A DNA stretch of 64,000 nucleotides, taken from the NCBI GenBank assembly GCA_016271365.2, contig JADMNL010000023.1, forward strand, positions 610,418,001-610,482,000, in the 5' to 3' direction. Both the position numbers and the translations under genes were made by a program. The notes beneath the pieces were generated by a model. The model was not told the DNA's origin. It saw only the letters and a program-made list of their open reading frames with translations, and did no database searches. Source of the DNA: Neoceratodus forsteri. Lineage: Eukaryota > Chordata > Ceratodontiformes > Ceratodontidae. This document shows positions 33,991 through 47,068 of this stretch, in pieces. Positions within the stretch are counted from its first letter, which is position 1. Every line of letters starts with the position of its first letter.

Positions 33991-34510
33991 CTTGTCCGCT
34001 TTATTGCTTAATTCAGAGGTGTGGGGCACAGCCCCCCAAACACTTTTTACCCTTTCTTGTGACATTTAAGTTTTTGGTTTCTGAATTTGTATATGATGCA
34101 TATAATACCTTTCAATAAAGAAAATAAAACTAAAATTTTTGTTTATGATGTTTGTTTGAATTTAAAGCAGTAGTACAATGTGAAAAAACCGCACTTTTTG
34201 ACAGTTTATTCCCTGAGCTCTGCTGAGCATGTACCTGGTACTCTTTCCCACCAGCATTGTACTATCACCCAGTAATTTGTCCAGTTATCCTATGTTTTTG
34301 TTAACATTTCTGCTGCCTGCTGCATTGACAGCAGTAGTACTAGATAGCAGCCACCATATTTTCTGTGGAGCTAGCGGTAGTAACGGATCACTTTCTGGTT
34401 AGGTAGTACTGCTGCATTAAAATGTACAATAATTAAAAGTGCATGCCTAACACAAGATAAATACCAACTAGCATGCATCTGAGTAAAAGACTCAAAGAAA
34501 CTCCTATGAG

Positions 34511-34733
34511 ATTAGAAAGACCCGCCTTATCTATAATGGCTGCAGAGCTCCAGGTGGACATCTCTCACACTCCGGGTGGCTTCCACCATGAAGGTTATGT
34601 TAACAAGAGCTGCCAACTCTGACATTTGCTGGTAGTCCTCATTAGTATTACCTTTGTGGTGGAAGCCATCTGGGTGTGTGAAATGTCCACCAAGGGCTCT
34701 ACAGCTATTGTACATGGGCAGGGTCTTTCTAAT
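34511..34733. mobile_element. Foldback (MITE-like) element, ~223 bp
   Basis: ATTAGAAAGACCC on the left is answered by GGGTCTTTCTAAT on the right. The arms are about 100 bp and pair at roughly 80% by eye, for example GGTGGACAT with ATGTCCACC and GGTGGCTTCCACCA with TGGTGGAAGCCATC. Only about 15 bp are unpaired at the centre. It has no coding capacity. The ORFs here are palindrome shadows. Confidence 0.75.
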
Positions 34734-35029
34734 TAAAACCACCAGACAGCAGGTAAATAAAATTATTTGCTTTATGCTAAAAACCCTAATTGGGCATTTC
34801 TACAGCAGCTGCTGCACTTGGTACTGTATAGGAGTGTCCCTTTAAGAAAATTCTCACTCAGATAAAATGTCTTAATCTGTTATTTTGTTATTTAAATAAG
34901 TTAACTATAATTCACATAATTTTGCTTACTAGTTATTCTGGGTATACAACATGGCAATATTTTATAGCTAAGTACAAGAGTACAGTTACAAATTTGAAAC
35001 TCTAGAAACTGACACACAATTTAAATAAT

Positions 35030-35157
35030 ATTACCTGATGAGGAGAGCTTCTCCTGGTCTGTTATTGACTTGGAAGCTGTCAAAGGACACAAGGTAAAAC
35101 AAAGGACCTACCCTTTTCCCAGGTCAATAACTCCATGCTCTACACTTCAAAGGTAAT
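35030..35157. mobile_element. Foldback element, ~128 bp
   Basis: ATTACCT at the left end is matched by AGGTAAT at the right, and GTTATTGACTTGG pairs with CCCAGGTCAATAAC. Because of this, each strand shows an acceptor- and donor-like pair around a short open stretch. I read these as palindrome effects and not as exons. From 35157 to 36357 there is no gene or recognised element. Confidence 0.65.
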
Positions 35158-36359
35158 ACTGCTATTGTAAGAATTTTTGGAAACTCACCTTTTGGTGCAT
35201 TTTAAACAGTGTGAGTGGCTGGAGGGCATGCTTAGGCTATATGTTTACATTAGCAGACTCCTTCTGTGAAGTTGCCTTCTTGCATAGCCAGGTAGTGCAC
35301 TAAGACATTCAGTCCAATGCTCTATGCATACAATGAGAATTATTTAACCTTTTTGGTTGCTGAACGCACTTTGCCTTTGGTCTTTTGTCTTAAACTTCAG
35401 AGTTGCACAACTCCCACCCCAACCCTGTCCCCCATAAATGCAAGGCCTGCCCAATATTTCTAAAGAAGTGACTATGTCCTGCTGGGTATTGCTTTCTAAT
35501 TTAAAGAAATGGAATGAAAGTCTGTGAACCATGCTTAGTTTAAATATATGCTGCCATTTTCATTTTTTATTATCTTTTAAATGTTCCCTCACTCGAGTGT
35601 AGTTTACTACTGCTACACTAGTACCAGTGAGGAAATTATGTCTTTGGGCAGCTGAGAGCTCACAATGAGGTGGGGCCAAAGTATCTTTCTAAGGAAGTGC
35701 CCCGCTGCATTGTGTGGCCTTGGTTGCCCAGACAACAGTTCCCCACCAACGATAGCACAGCAAATGTAAACAAAGCTTTGGGGGGAGCTTAAAGAACTGC
35801 TGATGCCTCAAAACTTTGAAAAACATACTGTGTGGGTGCAATTCAGCTGGCATTCTATATATATTCTATAGAGTTCTCCTGTCCATTGTTTATTACTGAG
35901 AACATTTGCATGAATACATGACCTTTATTTCTTAGAGTTCATCTACCTCTACAGCTGACTCCCTACTTCAACTCATAATCCTCTGTTGTGGCACAACAAA
36001 CTGTTGTCATGGGAGAGACTGTGATGTCAGATCAGTGCATTATGACCTCGGTAGGGAGAAAACAGCAGGAATAGATGATTCAGGAGCAAAAATCCTGTTG
36101 TCATGCAGCTGACCTCAGTAATAAATAATGAGAGAAAACATACAGAATTAATGTGAAATACAATCTGAACTGTGTATAATTTTTTTAAGTTCTACTGAAG
36201 GCATTAGCTGCTATTTAAAAGGTAAAAAATACAGTATTTATTTAGGGTTCCCAGGCTCTCCTTTTCAATTTCTTTGAGTTGAAAAGCAGTAGAAAATAGG
36301 AGATAGCCAAACTTAAAGTAAGCAATAACCCACAACAGACTGTGGGTGAATTACACCTG

Positions 36360-37745
36360 AACATACAAAGAAGCCAGCAGAAGAAAGCCATTTGGTCTGT
36401 CAAGTCTGCTTGTATTGCAGGGTTCAAGCTTGAGCTAATGCCCTGCCCTCCTCCCACTCCTCCCATTCTCCCTACCTCCTATGCATGTCCCAGCCTCTCT
36501 TAAAGCTGTCTTCAAGCGAGATGACCTCTTCCAACAGCGCATTCAAGTGTCCACCACCCTCGCTGTGAAGAAGTGCTTCCTGACCTCCTTCTAAACCTCC
36601 CATCCTCCAGCTTAAGACTGTGTCCCTCGTGTTATGGTTGCCACTCAGATTGAAGAAACTCTTCTTATCAACCTTATTTATCCCTTTCAAGTACTTAAAA
36701 GTCCCAGTCATGTCCCCCTCTCTCCTGTCTTCCAGGGCATACATGTTCAGTACCCATGACCTCTTCTTGTATGCCTTGCCCTACTGACCAGCTATCATCT
36801 TTTTGGCCCCCTCTGGACCTTCTCCAGCAAGTTAATGTCCTTTTTGAGGTGTGGGCACCAGTACTGAACTCCATACTCTAGATGCGGCCCTACCAGTGAC
36901 CGATACAAGGACAGTACAACCTCCTTTCTCCTACTACTAATCCTCCTAGCTATGCATCCCAGCATCTTGTTTGCCTTTGCTGCTGCTTTCTTGCACTGTG
37001 TGGAGTGCATCAGGTCACTAGTGATCATCACTCCTAGGTCCTTCTCCTCCTCGGCTGCAGATATCAGACTCCACCCAGGTAGCACTCTGTCCCGGTTCTT
37101 GGCTCCAAGATGCATAACTTTGCATTTATTGGCATTAATGTGAAGCTGCCAGATCCTGGACCACCTCCCCAGCTTTTCCAGATCTTCCTGGAGGTCCGGT
37201 ATCCATTCAGCTGTGTCCACTCTCCCACAGAGCTTGGTGTCATCTGAGAATAGGCACATTTTTCCTTAATGCTATCCCCAAAGTCACTGATGAAGACATT
37301 GAACAACACCGGCACAGCCCTGTGGGACCCACTGGTTAAGTCTCTAGTGCCATATAACTCTCCCCACAACCACCCTCTGGGCTCTGTCCATCAGCAAGTT
37401 TTCACCCATCTAGCCATTGTTTACCAAACTACAAGATCCACCAACTTCCTGATCACCTTAAATCAAGATAGAGGATGTCTACGGTGTGGCCCCTGTCTAC
37501 TGTCTTAGTAGCACAGTAAAGAAGTCAATCAGATTTGTTTGACACGATCTCCCCACCTATGAACCCATCCTGCCTCCCATCCTGGAGACCATGTTCCTCT
37601 AGATAGTTCACCAACCCTTCCTTTAGTATGGTCTTCATGAGCTTGCCCACAATGGAGAATTGGGGCATTACAGAGCAACTTCCTAGTAGCTGCCTGCCCC
37701 AACCCGTTCAATTCCTTACCTGCCTGGAATTGAGCTACTGATGTT
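36360..37745 (-). mobile_element. CR1 LINE, antisense, 5'-truncated
   Basis: The 3' end faces left, ending in ACATACAAAG at 36360, a degenerate terminal octamer. The minus strand reads CLFSDDTKLCG (37232-37260, an FSDD variant of the catalytic box) and DLEKLGRWSRIWQLHINANK. It continues with NKMLGCIARRISSRRKEVVL and YRSLVGPHLEYGVQYWCPHL (36795-37259), then a MYALEDRREGDMTGTFKYLK block (36744 down). This is the best-preserved CR1 ORF part after the 18-kb copy. It breaks off at about 37745, just before the foldback at 37770. Confidence 0.9.
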
Positions 37746-37769
37746 TGGCATAAAAACTCCATCAATTCA

Positions 37770-38209
37770 TAAAGTTATATCCCTTGAAATTTTGGAAATC
37801 ATGTGGTGCCAAAAAAGACCGACTTCTGGTTGAACAAACATCCCCCATGTTGGCCCATGCAGCTTTGTTTTGTGATGTCACAAAATGAAGACTGCGAGTC
37901 CATACCCATTCAGTTCTATGGGACTGGTATTTTCTAATATGCTTAAATGCTTTAGTGTTGGGATTTTTCATATCAAAGCGATCGATTGACTAATAGGGAT
38001 CCTAGTAGTCAATCGTTGCTGACGTAGCTTTTCAACACTAAAAGACTATATATTAGAAAATACCAACCCATAAACGAATGGGGTGCCTCCGCGAGGCTTC
38101 AGTTTGTGACATCACCACAACAATGCTGCGTGGGCCTACTGGGGTGTGTTTGTCTAACGAAAGAAGTCTTTTCGGCACCATATATTCAGAATTCAGGATA
38201 TGACTTTAA
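37770..38209. mobile_element. Large foldback MITE, 440 bp, ~210-bp arms
   Basis: TAAAGTTATATCC at the left end and GGATATGACTTTA at the right end start an inverted repeat that runs nearly to the centre. Paired words include GGTGCCAAAAAAGACC/GTCTTTTCGGCACC, GTGATGTCACAAA/TTTGTGACATCACC, GTATTTTCTAATAT/ATATTAGAAAATACC and CGATTGAC/GTCAATCG around a ~17-bp centre. A TA at each end fits the TA target duplication of Tc1/mariner-type elements. It has no coding capacity. The insertion lies 25 bp from the CR1 break at 37745. Confidence 0.85.
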
Positions 38210-40583
38210 TAATTTAGAATTTTATGCCAAATTTCAATACCTCGATTCCAGTTAGATAAGAAATCAAATGGGCTAGGGACAGTAGCACTGCTGAAAGTGG
38301 AACCTGCTCTTTAATGCATGCCCTGGGTGCACTGTGAAGCATGAGAGGTAAAGCCAGTGCTCTCCAGCCACCAGTGAACTCAATAAATTTCCCTCTTTTC
38401 ATGATGGTGGAATAGTAAAAGAACAGTTTAGAGACATCAAACTCTGCATCACCAACCACCTAGCAAGTGAAAGTTTAATTTAGCACCATTACAGGTTAAC
38501 ATCCTAGCACAGATAAGAGATATCTTACCGGGTTCCTGTGGAGCCTGGGATAATAGAGTCTCAGGAGAATATCCAGTTGTACCTGTGAAACAAAAATAGC
38601 AATGGGGTCACAAAGATCTGCAGTTCTTTATGAACTATCAATGACAAACAATGTAGGATAAACAAAAACAATATTTATCTGATACATGCGGTCAGTGTCC
38701 TCCTTCACCCAGTCAGCATCCTGACAGACCTGTGGACATATAAGGAAAATGGGTCAATATGAAGAATAAAACTACTGATCAGCTGGATCAGTTGGCAAAG
38801 ACTTTATAATGGTTAAAAAAGTGTGTTGTGTGTTGGGAGAGGGAATACAGACTGGTACCTCACCCATCGAACTGGGTTTTAGAATGGACTCTGTCACTCA
38901 GGGGCCATCATGCAGGATAGTCAGTGCCCCAAGAACTGATTTTCTCTTAGGGGTGGGGGGCACTGTACTCCAGCAATAAACTGACACAGGCCAAGATGAA
39001 GACACCAGCTGTTATCCTTCTTGCACCATTGACAGGGCTCTGAACTGCCAAACTACTAAAGCATTTGGGATGGGTTGCCATAGCTAATGAGAGGAATGAC
39101 ACTTCCCTCTGTCTTCCTCCCACAGAGGAGTGGCTGTACGAAGGTCAAATTTAGCCCATGGGATGGTGGATGATGTAGCTATGTGGCTGGTGGCAGTATG
39201 GCACTTCTCCATGGTGCAGGGCCTGCTCTGACTGTGGCTTCATGCAGGCAGCTGCTATTTTCCCCAATTTTCATGCCGCCCACCTCATGCGACAGTGCGT
39301 GGTCTTGTCAGACCTCACCATGTGCTGAGATCCATGTATTTTTGAACTCTATCAGGCCACCACCAGAAAAAATGAGAAAAGCCAACATCCCACCCTTTCA
39401 TCAACATGGGCATTCTATTCACTACACCCAAGTGAAAACAGAAGATTCTTCCATCGTACCAACATGAGTAGTTCAACATCCTACCAGTATGGTCAGACTC
39501 CTCTCCTCCAAATAAAACTAACAGCTAGCTTCCCTTAACTCCACAGTCTCCCTCCAACCATGCCTCCCCTTTCACCAGCACAGTCAGCTACCTCAACCAC
39601 GTGGCCAGCTCCTTCTGACCCACATTACACTGCCCTTTTCCCATACATGTGCTTGCCCAGGTCACTACACATGGTCACTTCCATGGACAACATCCAACCG
39701 CACATCTGGCTAGCCTCCCTTCAAATATGGACTGTACCCCACAACACCACGGGACCACCTTACTGATCACATAACCAGAGTCCACACCCTCCATTAGCAA
39801 AGCACTCCTTACTGGCACACTACATAAGATCAACACCATTCAACCAGCTCCCCTCAAGCATAGACCAAACCCCCACAACCAGCATAATAATCTAGCAGCC
39901 CCAAGCAAAATCAGTCACATGTCTCCATGTCCAAATCAGCTGTACCACCAACCATAGTGAATCACCTTGCTGCACATTACCCACCCCAACCACCACCACC
40001 AAGTGCATCAAAATAGTGGTACCTCTAACACCTCATAGAACAGTTTGTCTTACATTCTGGAACACTTGCTTATGCAACTGGATGTAGTAGGCAGGCAGCA
40101 ATCTCCTTAAAGTTCCTTGCCCATTAATTCCTGCCAGTATGCAGGCAGAAAATGCTGGAAGACACAAAATAAAAATGTGTTGCACTATGGCTGGCAGCAA
40201 TCACAGAATAATAACCCCAGTAAGCAGACACCCAACACAAATATAAACAAACTGGCCAGATGAATTTCTTACCCCCCAAACACCTCACAACACAATATAA
40301 TATAAATTGTACAGACAGTCCTGGTACAGAAAACTGCTGTAGGCTTTCCTTTTAAGTATTTGTTTGCAGCTTTATGTCCAGGGCCATACTGCAGATGTGA
40401 CTTTCAAAAAATTACCCTGCAAGATTTGTTTCCACTTTGTACACAGTATCATAGCCTTACCCTCCCATGCCACAACACAACCAGCAGACAAACTGTGAGC
40501 TTCCCATTTTTTAAAAGTTTAAACTGGCACAGGTTTTAAAAGGAAAACTGCAGTAAATGATGACCTTTAGCGTGTGTTGGCAA
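38210..40583. other. No recognised gene besides the candidate exon
   Basis: 39.1-40.3 kb is CA- and CCA-rich on the plus strand (ACCACCACC runs) with open but low-complexity frames. I see no transposon protein or hairpin here. Confidence 0.4.
38529..38582 (-). other. Candidate 54-bp exon, minus strand
   Basis: On the minus strand GTTTCACAG precedes and GTAAGATA follows a 54-bp segment that is open in phase 1, giving TTGYSPETLLSQAPQEP. The length is a multiple of three, so it would be symmetric (1-1). About 100 bp upstream, 38686-38729 reads CQDADWVKEDTDR in one frame after a good CACAG acceptor, but its donor (GTATCA) is weak and the phases do not join. The peptides look protein-like, but I do not recognise them. 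Confidence 0.3.
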
Positions 40584-40918
40584 TAGGGTTACCACCTTTT
40601 CAGAAGTCAAGCGGGCATTTCTTACTGAAACATGATTTTTCTAGGACAATCTATGACCTCAGCCAGTGCAACAGACTTGTTTCTCTGATAATCAGAATCA
40701 AGACTAAATATTAGTTTTTTTAGTTGTTTCTTATTCTTTTCAGATGTTTTAGCTAAGGAATTATTGTTTTCTGCAACATTTGAGGAAAGTTAGAAATATT
40801 TTTTCTACTGAGCGGTCAGGACATGTAGTACTTTTTCATGTGATTTTGCAGGACACAGGTGCCCAAATCAGGATTGTCCTGTGACTATCAGGACAGGTGA
40901 TAACCCTAGTCTGCAGTG
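40584..40918. mobile_element. Non-autonomous DNA transposon, ~335 bp
   Basis: TAGGGTTACCACCT at the left end and AGGTGATAACCCTA at the right end form a terminal inverted repeat of about 14 bp with one mismatch. Inside, AGGACAAT-type words pair more loosely. No ORF is present. A TAGGGTTGCCACCT-like terminus is what I would expect of a hAT-type MITE, but the target duplication is not clear by eye. Confidence 0.6.
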
Positions 40919-41013
40919 TTGCAGACAGGTATGCAAAGAAAGGGTTGCAGTGGGCCTGACATTCTTTTTAAAGGAGAAGCCTGTTGTACACTCTAGGAGT
41001 TTGTTTTCCTCAC

Positions 41014-41056
41014 CTGATCAGCTGTGATTGTTCCTGGAGGTCTCGCTTGTTATATA
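41014..41056 (-). other. Candidate 43-bp exon, minus strand
   Basis: On the minus strand a TTTTTTTTAAATGCAG acceptor and a GATCAG|GTGAGGAAA donor bracket 43 bp. Only one phase is open, giving YNKRDLQEQSQLI. The signals are among the best in the window. The length is not a multiple of three, so a neighbour must restore the frame, and none found does. Confidence 0.3.
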
Positions 41057-41059
41057 CTG

Positions 41060-42860
41060 CATTTAAAAAAAATCAGTTCATTGGTAAAGTTTTATTAATA
41101 AAATAAATAAATATGCAGTCTGCCATCTGTTTGGGCGTGAAGGGTCCTTTTCATAGTGTCATCACAGCAACAGTCCTCTACTGTCACACTGAATAATGTC
41201 CCACATTGTGTGACTACTGTTAACATTGGTTCCACCTGTCAGTAAATGGGGACAGAAATAAGTGACACACACATTCATTCCAGTGGGTAGTGCAATGTGG
41301 CAGAGTGCTGCTATAAAGAGTCTGAACAGTTGTTAATGACAGCATATGCTTAACACGGAGAATGTTTAAATGAATAAATACTGTAAACAAATGATCTGTG
41401 TTGTGTGAGTTTTCATCTCCTTCTGTACGTAAGCTGCATGCACTTCCTTATTTAGGTTTTATTTAGAATATCAGTGCATAGAATCCATTGTACCTCAATC
41501 CCAAGGTATTGCCACTTTCAGTATTGATTGGGTCACATACCTGTAGTTTTCCTCAAAAAAAACATATCACAGACTCACAGATTTAATAATCTGTTTCCGT
41601 ACATCAACACTGAGTGATTGAATTTCATTTTCATTTTTTTTCCCATTTCATTTAATTTTTATTGGTTAAACTGGAAAGGCATGTGAGCATTGCTGCCTGT
41701 TTGCACAAGTGTCCAGCGTCACCTTTGAATTTATTAGCAATTTGGTTTCCAGCATTACTGAAGTACTAATTCTACTGTAACTCATTGTAATACTGCATAC
41801 CTTCCAGGGGGTCTGAAGCTTTGCTAGATTATTTTAGCAAATTTTCAGGAGATTTTCTGGAGAAAATTGTTTATATAAATGTTGGCGGTTTGGGGACTGC
41901 TATGACCTCAGAAGCTCTTCGGTGCATTTTGGAGCTTATACACGCTTCTGTGTATGTTGAATTCAGTAAATGTAATTACTGTCCTGCACCACAGCAGTGT
42001 CCTTTGTGTTTGATGAACACTGATGAATGTTGAGCCAACTTCATGTAACTGTCAGAGCAAAAATGACCACTTAACATCCATGTGTAGTGGGAAATGTGCA
42101 GAGTCCCCAGCATGGGATAGGGATGGCTCTGGAAGCCTACGGCAAAGTGGGCGGGGATCACAGTTGGTGGTTAAGTAAAAAAGCAGAACTCCAAGGAAAG
42201 TGGGAGGGGTTCATACAAACATCAGCTGTCAAAGGCCCTGCATTAAATTCCCATTATATGAGGGAACAGCATGGTGCTCTCACCATAATTTGATGTGCAG
42301 CCATACATCAAGGACTGCAGTCTGCCACACTGCTTCCTTCCTGCCTTTACTCACCTACATAAAGCTTGGTGTCACTTCTGCTTGCCTTAGTTCCACTCAT
42401 TCTGGTCACTGCTTATGTAACTCCCTGAGGTTGATTTTTGCATTAAACCAGTGCGCTATGTCCCATATGTCCCCATTTTCACCAACCATTACCACATTCT
42501 TTTAAGTTCTGTGTTTCACGGGCTACTGAACCAGAAGGCCAATGCTGCAATGCTTCCTGATCAGTCTTGGAGTACTCGGAAGCCTAACACTGCAAAGTTT
42601 CCTGACCAATCTTTCTTTCTTTCAAGTTCTGTGAGAAACAAGTGTAACCCTTGAGTGGCGCCCCTGCTTGCATGACTAGGCACAGGCTGAGTGGCCTGAG
42701 CTCAGTAAATGGGTACCTCCACCAGAAGGGTTGGTTTAAGGTAGTGTAGCTGCTCTGGTATGGACCTCAGGACACTGATACCCCCAACAGCTTACACTGG
42801 TCAGCAGATAAACAATCACATTAATGTCAGAATACAATGTTGAACCCACTCTTGGCACAC
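41060..42860. other. Gene-free stretch
   Basis: The text is A/T-rich with a short AATAAATAAATAAATA run near 41100. ORFs of 60-100 codons at 41.8-42.6 kb show no domain and are probably chance. Confidence 0.4.
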
Positions 42861-42864
42861 TTAC

Positions 42865-42903
42865 CACCAGGACTGGTTCAGCTGCACTGGACCTGGAGAC
42901 CCC
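42865..42903 (-). other. Candidate 39-bp exon, minus strand
   Basis: A CCTGTTTTACAG acceptor and a CTGGTG|GTAAGTGTG donor bracket 39 bp (13 codons) on the minus strand. Two phases are open (GVSRSSAAEPVLV or GSPGPVQLNQSW). A further segment upstream, 43119-43192, has a good TTTCTTTTCTAAG acceptor and reads LQQQQQCRLTQGNASSLSNN, with a weak GTGTGT donor. Confidence 0.3.
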
Positions 42904-43274
42904 CTGTAAAACAGGACCTGAAACAGAACAGTGTAATGCCAATATAGTATCCCTCCACAAAGGTACACACTAGCAAGTTTAATGTAAAAAAACAGAATCT
43001 GGTTTATTCAGGGGATGTGAACAAGGGTAGGGCAGCAATCTGGCATTCTATTTCCTATATGATTTAGTCAGGTTAAACATGCATGCACTAAGGGTCCCTC
43101 CAGCACAGTCACACACACCCTGGGTTCCCAGTTGTTACTCAGGCTAGAAGCATTGCCCTGGGTAAGCCGGCATTGCTGCTGTTGTTGGAGCCCTTAGAAA
43201 AGAAACAAGCAACATGCACTTTAACCCACAATTTTTATTCTGGAGCTGGATGGTTCAGTTCATAATGATCAGCA

Positions 43275-43829
43275 AAACAAATCAGATGACACACAATACA
43301 TACAAACATACAAATCTGCCAGCAGAACAGACCAACTGGTCTATCAAAGTCTGCCTGGTGTGCAGCTAGCACCCTAGATTGCAGCTGCCCCGCCTCCTCC
43401 CCTACTGTCTCTCTCATACGTATCATAGCCCCTGCCCTAGACCCTTCCTCTTCCTCTTTCTAGACCCTTCCTCTTGCTTTGTCCCTCCTTCTTAAAGCTT
43501 CTGACTGTCATACATGTTACCACCCGCTGGTAGTACTTTCCAGTTAGACACCACCCTCTCAGTGAAGTAGTGCCTCCTCATCTCCCTTTTAAATGTCCTC
43601 CTCCAACCTTAGTCCATGCCCCTCATCTCCCTACCTTTCCTCAGTTTAAATACCCCTCAGTGCTAGGTTTACTAACCCCTCAAGTATTTGAATGTTTCAA
43701 TTATATCACCTATCCGCCTCTCCTTCAGTGTGTACATATTCAGCTCCTGCAGCCTGACTTCATAGTCCTTTCCTTCCGTCCCTTTAACATTTTGATGTCC
43801 TCCTTTGGTACCCCTCCAGTAATTCAAGG
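43275..43829 (-). mobile_element. CR1 LINE 3' fragment, antisense
   Basis: The 3' end faces left and has two near-tandem (TTTGTATG) units at about 43295-43315. Reversed CR1 text follows: CACCCTCTCAGTGAAGTAGT (minus-strand FFTERV region), then a MYTLKERR-like stretch near 43725. It breaks at 43829, exactly where the next LINE ends. Confidence 0.75.
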
Positions 43830-46800
43830 TTCAAAGATATTTTATTTAGTGTATAAAACAAAATTTGTTACACTCAAAAGAAGAAAAAAAATTCATATTG
43901 TTGTGCGTATACAATATACAATAACAGAGCTAACATTCATACATAATTTAATAAAACTCCATAAATACCTTTACAAAATAAAGAAGCATTTTTAAAAACA
44001 AGGAAGATGAATTCCTACATAAAATCTATCTAACATCTGTTAACTAACATAAGCAAAATCTTGCTATGCCATACATCAATTTAACGAATCCAATTTAAGA
44101 ATAGATTTTTTCCTTGCAAATTTTGAAGTGAAAATTCTTTGGATACAAAGACATGATATATTGCTCTCATTCCTTGTTCCATTTTTACATTCAAACAAGG
44201 AATGCAAAATACCTCCACCATTATTATCACACTCACAACCAGTTTTAAACTTTCTAAAATACCAATTATAATAATTATTCCAATTATGACAAGTGGTACC
44301 TAGGCACACCAATCTTATTTTACTTAAGATATTTCTATGAACACTATTTTCACAAAGAGACAAAAAAGCCTTCTAAGCCCCAAACACACTTTATGGATGT
44401 ATTGAGGCCACCTGTATCCAAGGCATGCATAGATGTGAAGTCCTGCTGGACTGTGATATCTTTAACCCTCTGTATGGCTGCAGTAACATAACTGTCAATT
44501 TTGGGCAGAGCATAATCATCCTGTATTTCAGTGAGCCCCAAGCCTTTTAAGGCAGAATTCAATCTAAAAAACAAGATGATGATAACTGCCTTCTCATCCT
44601 CATAGCTTCCAGTTCTTCAGTCCAACATAGCTGAGGAAGACAAGTCTTGTTTAATTTCATTAATCTACCCCAAAATGTAATAGAACTTATTAGTACTCTA
44701 ATCTTAACCTTAATCATCCCTGACTCCAATCTAAGAAACAGGATGGACAATCCCTCGGAAGATTTAAGGTTAGTCTCAAAAATGATTTTGTATAGTCTCC
44801 AAATTAACTTTATATAAATACAGACCCCACACCTCACTGCCATAAAGTAGTTGACTAATCAATTTAGCTTCAAACATCCATTTTAAAGAAACAAAAGGGT
44901 TATTGGTGAATTTAGCTGAAAAATTATGAATAGCTCCTACTGTTTGGGCAGCATTTTATATCCGTCAGGTGATTATTCAGGTCATATTCTTATGAATCTT
45001 TACCCACAAATATTTAAATTCTCTCGCCTCCTCAAATTTACAATCATCAATGACCCACATTTTTTAACAAATTTTGATTTCCCAGTTATTAAAATCTTAG
45101 ATTTGCTAACATTTAGCTTAAAATCAAGTTGTTTCAGTGAGCATATGACATTGGAGATGGCACTTTGAGACCCAGTGGTGTTCTACACACAAGAATGGCA
45201 TCATCGCATATAACATTATTTTAACTTCTTCCTTATTTATAGCAGGTGCAAAGGAGTCAATGTTTTTAATATTTTTAATAAATTTTTCAATATAAATGTT
45301 AAACAAAATTGGGGCTAATAAACAGCTCTGCTTCACACCAATATTAATGGGTAGTTCCTTGATAGAGCCCCATCTCTGCCATAATGAATTCTATACTAGT
45401 GTTAGAGTGTAACATTTTAATAATGTCTAATAATTGAGAATCAATATTCAGTTCCATCAATGTCTCCCATAATTGTGCTCTGTTAACTGAGTCAAAAGCA
45501 CTTTTAACGTCTAAGAAACAAAAAAAGAGTACCCTTCCTGTGTTTAACATATTTATCAACCAAAAATTAAGGGTAAAGAGCAGATCCAGTGTATTATGAC
45601 CTTTTTAAATTTTGATAGCAGATCATTTTCTTCCGCCCAAACCATCAACCTGTCCAAAATTAATCGTGAAAAATGTTATGAAGAACAGGAAGTAAGGTAA
45701 TAGGTCTGTAACAGTTTGGATCAGATCTATTTCCTTTCTTAAATAGAGGGACCACGACACCCCGATTCCAATCTTTTGGTAATATTTAATAGTTGCTTAT
45801 TGCAGTGAAAATTGGGGCACAAATAAGTGCCCAATATTCTGGGTTATGTAAAACAAGCTTCTGCTGGTAAGCCATCTACTCCTGCCTCTTTGTTTCTTTT
45901 TTGTGCAGTAATAGCTCTTATTACCTCATCTATTGAAAATTGAAAAGCACCACTTCTGGCGTTTCCTGAACATAAACACTATTATCACATGAAACTAAGG
46001 CTTCCCATTTTCCCAATGTAATTTAAAAACTTCTTTAAAATGTTGGATCCATTTTCTTCATTAATCATACCCAGAATTTTATAAAATATTATTTTCCTTG
46101 CAAAAAAGCAACCAGTGTCCAAAATGTTTTAGAATCCTTTCTTAATATGCTTTCTTGTAATTTAACCCATTGATTAGAAAAGTAGTTTTTTTTTCTTACT
46201 AGGCAAAATATACTTATATTCATTTTTAGGTTTTTAAAAGCACCAAGTACTTGATAGGATGGGGTTTTAATCCTCAGTTTCCTACTTTTTAATTGTTTTC
46301 CTCATAACATAACACTCTGATCAAACCATGGCTTATCCTGTCCTATGTTAAGTGAGTTAGATTTTCTATTCTTTTACTGAGCTCAGAAGCAGTGAAAGCT
46401 ATTATATCATCAAATCTCTCAATTAACTTTTGGGTTCTGAAGATCGCCATTTTGTAGTATGATGAAACTTTGGTTAGATTGGACATGTGACAAAATATTG
46501 TCCAAAGTCACTTTGGAAAAGAGTCCCACAAATCCTTTTCCATATTTAATGAACATATAGGAATCAGCAATAGCTTCACCCAAATGATCAAATTACAATT
46601 TGTCAAAGCCAAAACTAATAGAACACACAACTGGATAGTGATCACTATCCCAAGATTTTATAACTCTGAGAGATTTAACTAAGGGTAATTAATTGCCTCT
46701 ATAATTCACATACAATTTTTTAACCACGGCTGTGAGTTATAATTTGCCGTTATAACTACCTCGGCTAGTTATAACACAAACCACAACTACTCTGCTCTAG

Positions 46801-47068
46801 AGTACAGCGCGGACATAAGGGAAGTAAGCGACTTGCGGTCGCAGCTCGCCGTGCCCTGTCAGATCTACCGTTCTGAAACAAAACAAATACGGACCACTTT
46901 AAAAAAAAGCGGATGTAAAATAGCGACAGCAACAGCACAAGATTCTTAAGAAATGGAGACAAGATTTTAAATCGTAGACTCCCTATAACAGAACAATTTA
47001 CAGTAGAGCAGCATAATCTAAATACCAAAAAAAACAGACAGTGACCTCCGTCTCAATTTTTTAGCAAT

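Noticed and set aside
35037..35078. 42-bp minus-strand exon with good splice signals
   Set aside because: It lies inside a 128-bp foldback whose other arm shows the same signals on the plus strand, so the signals come from the palindrome.
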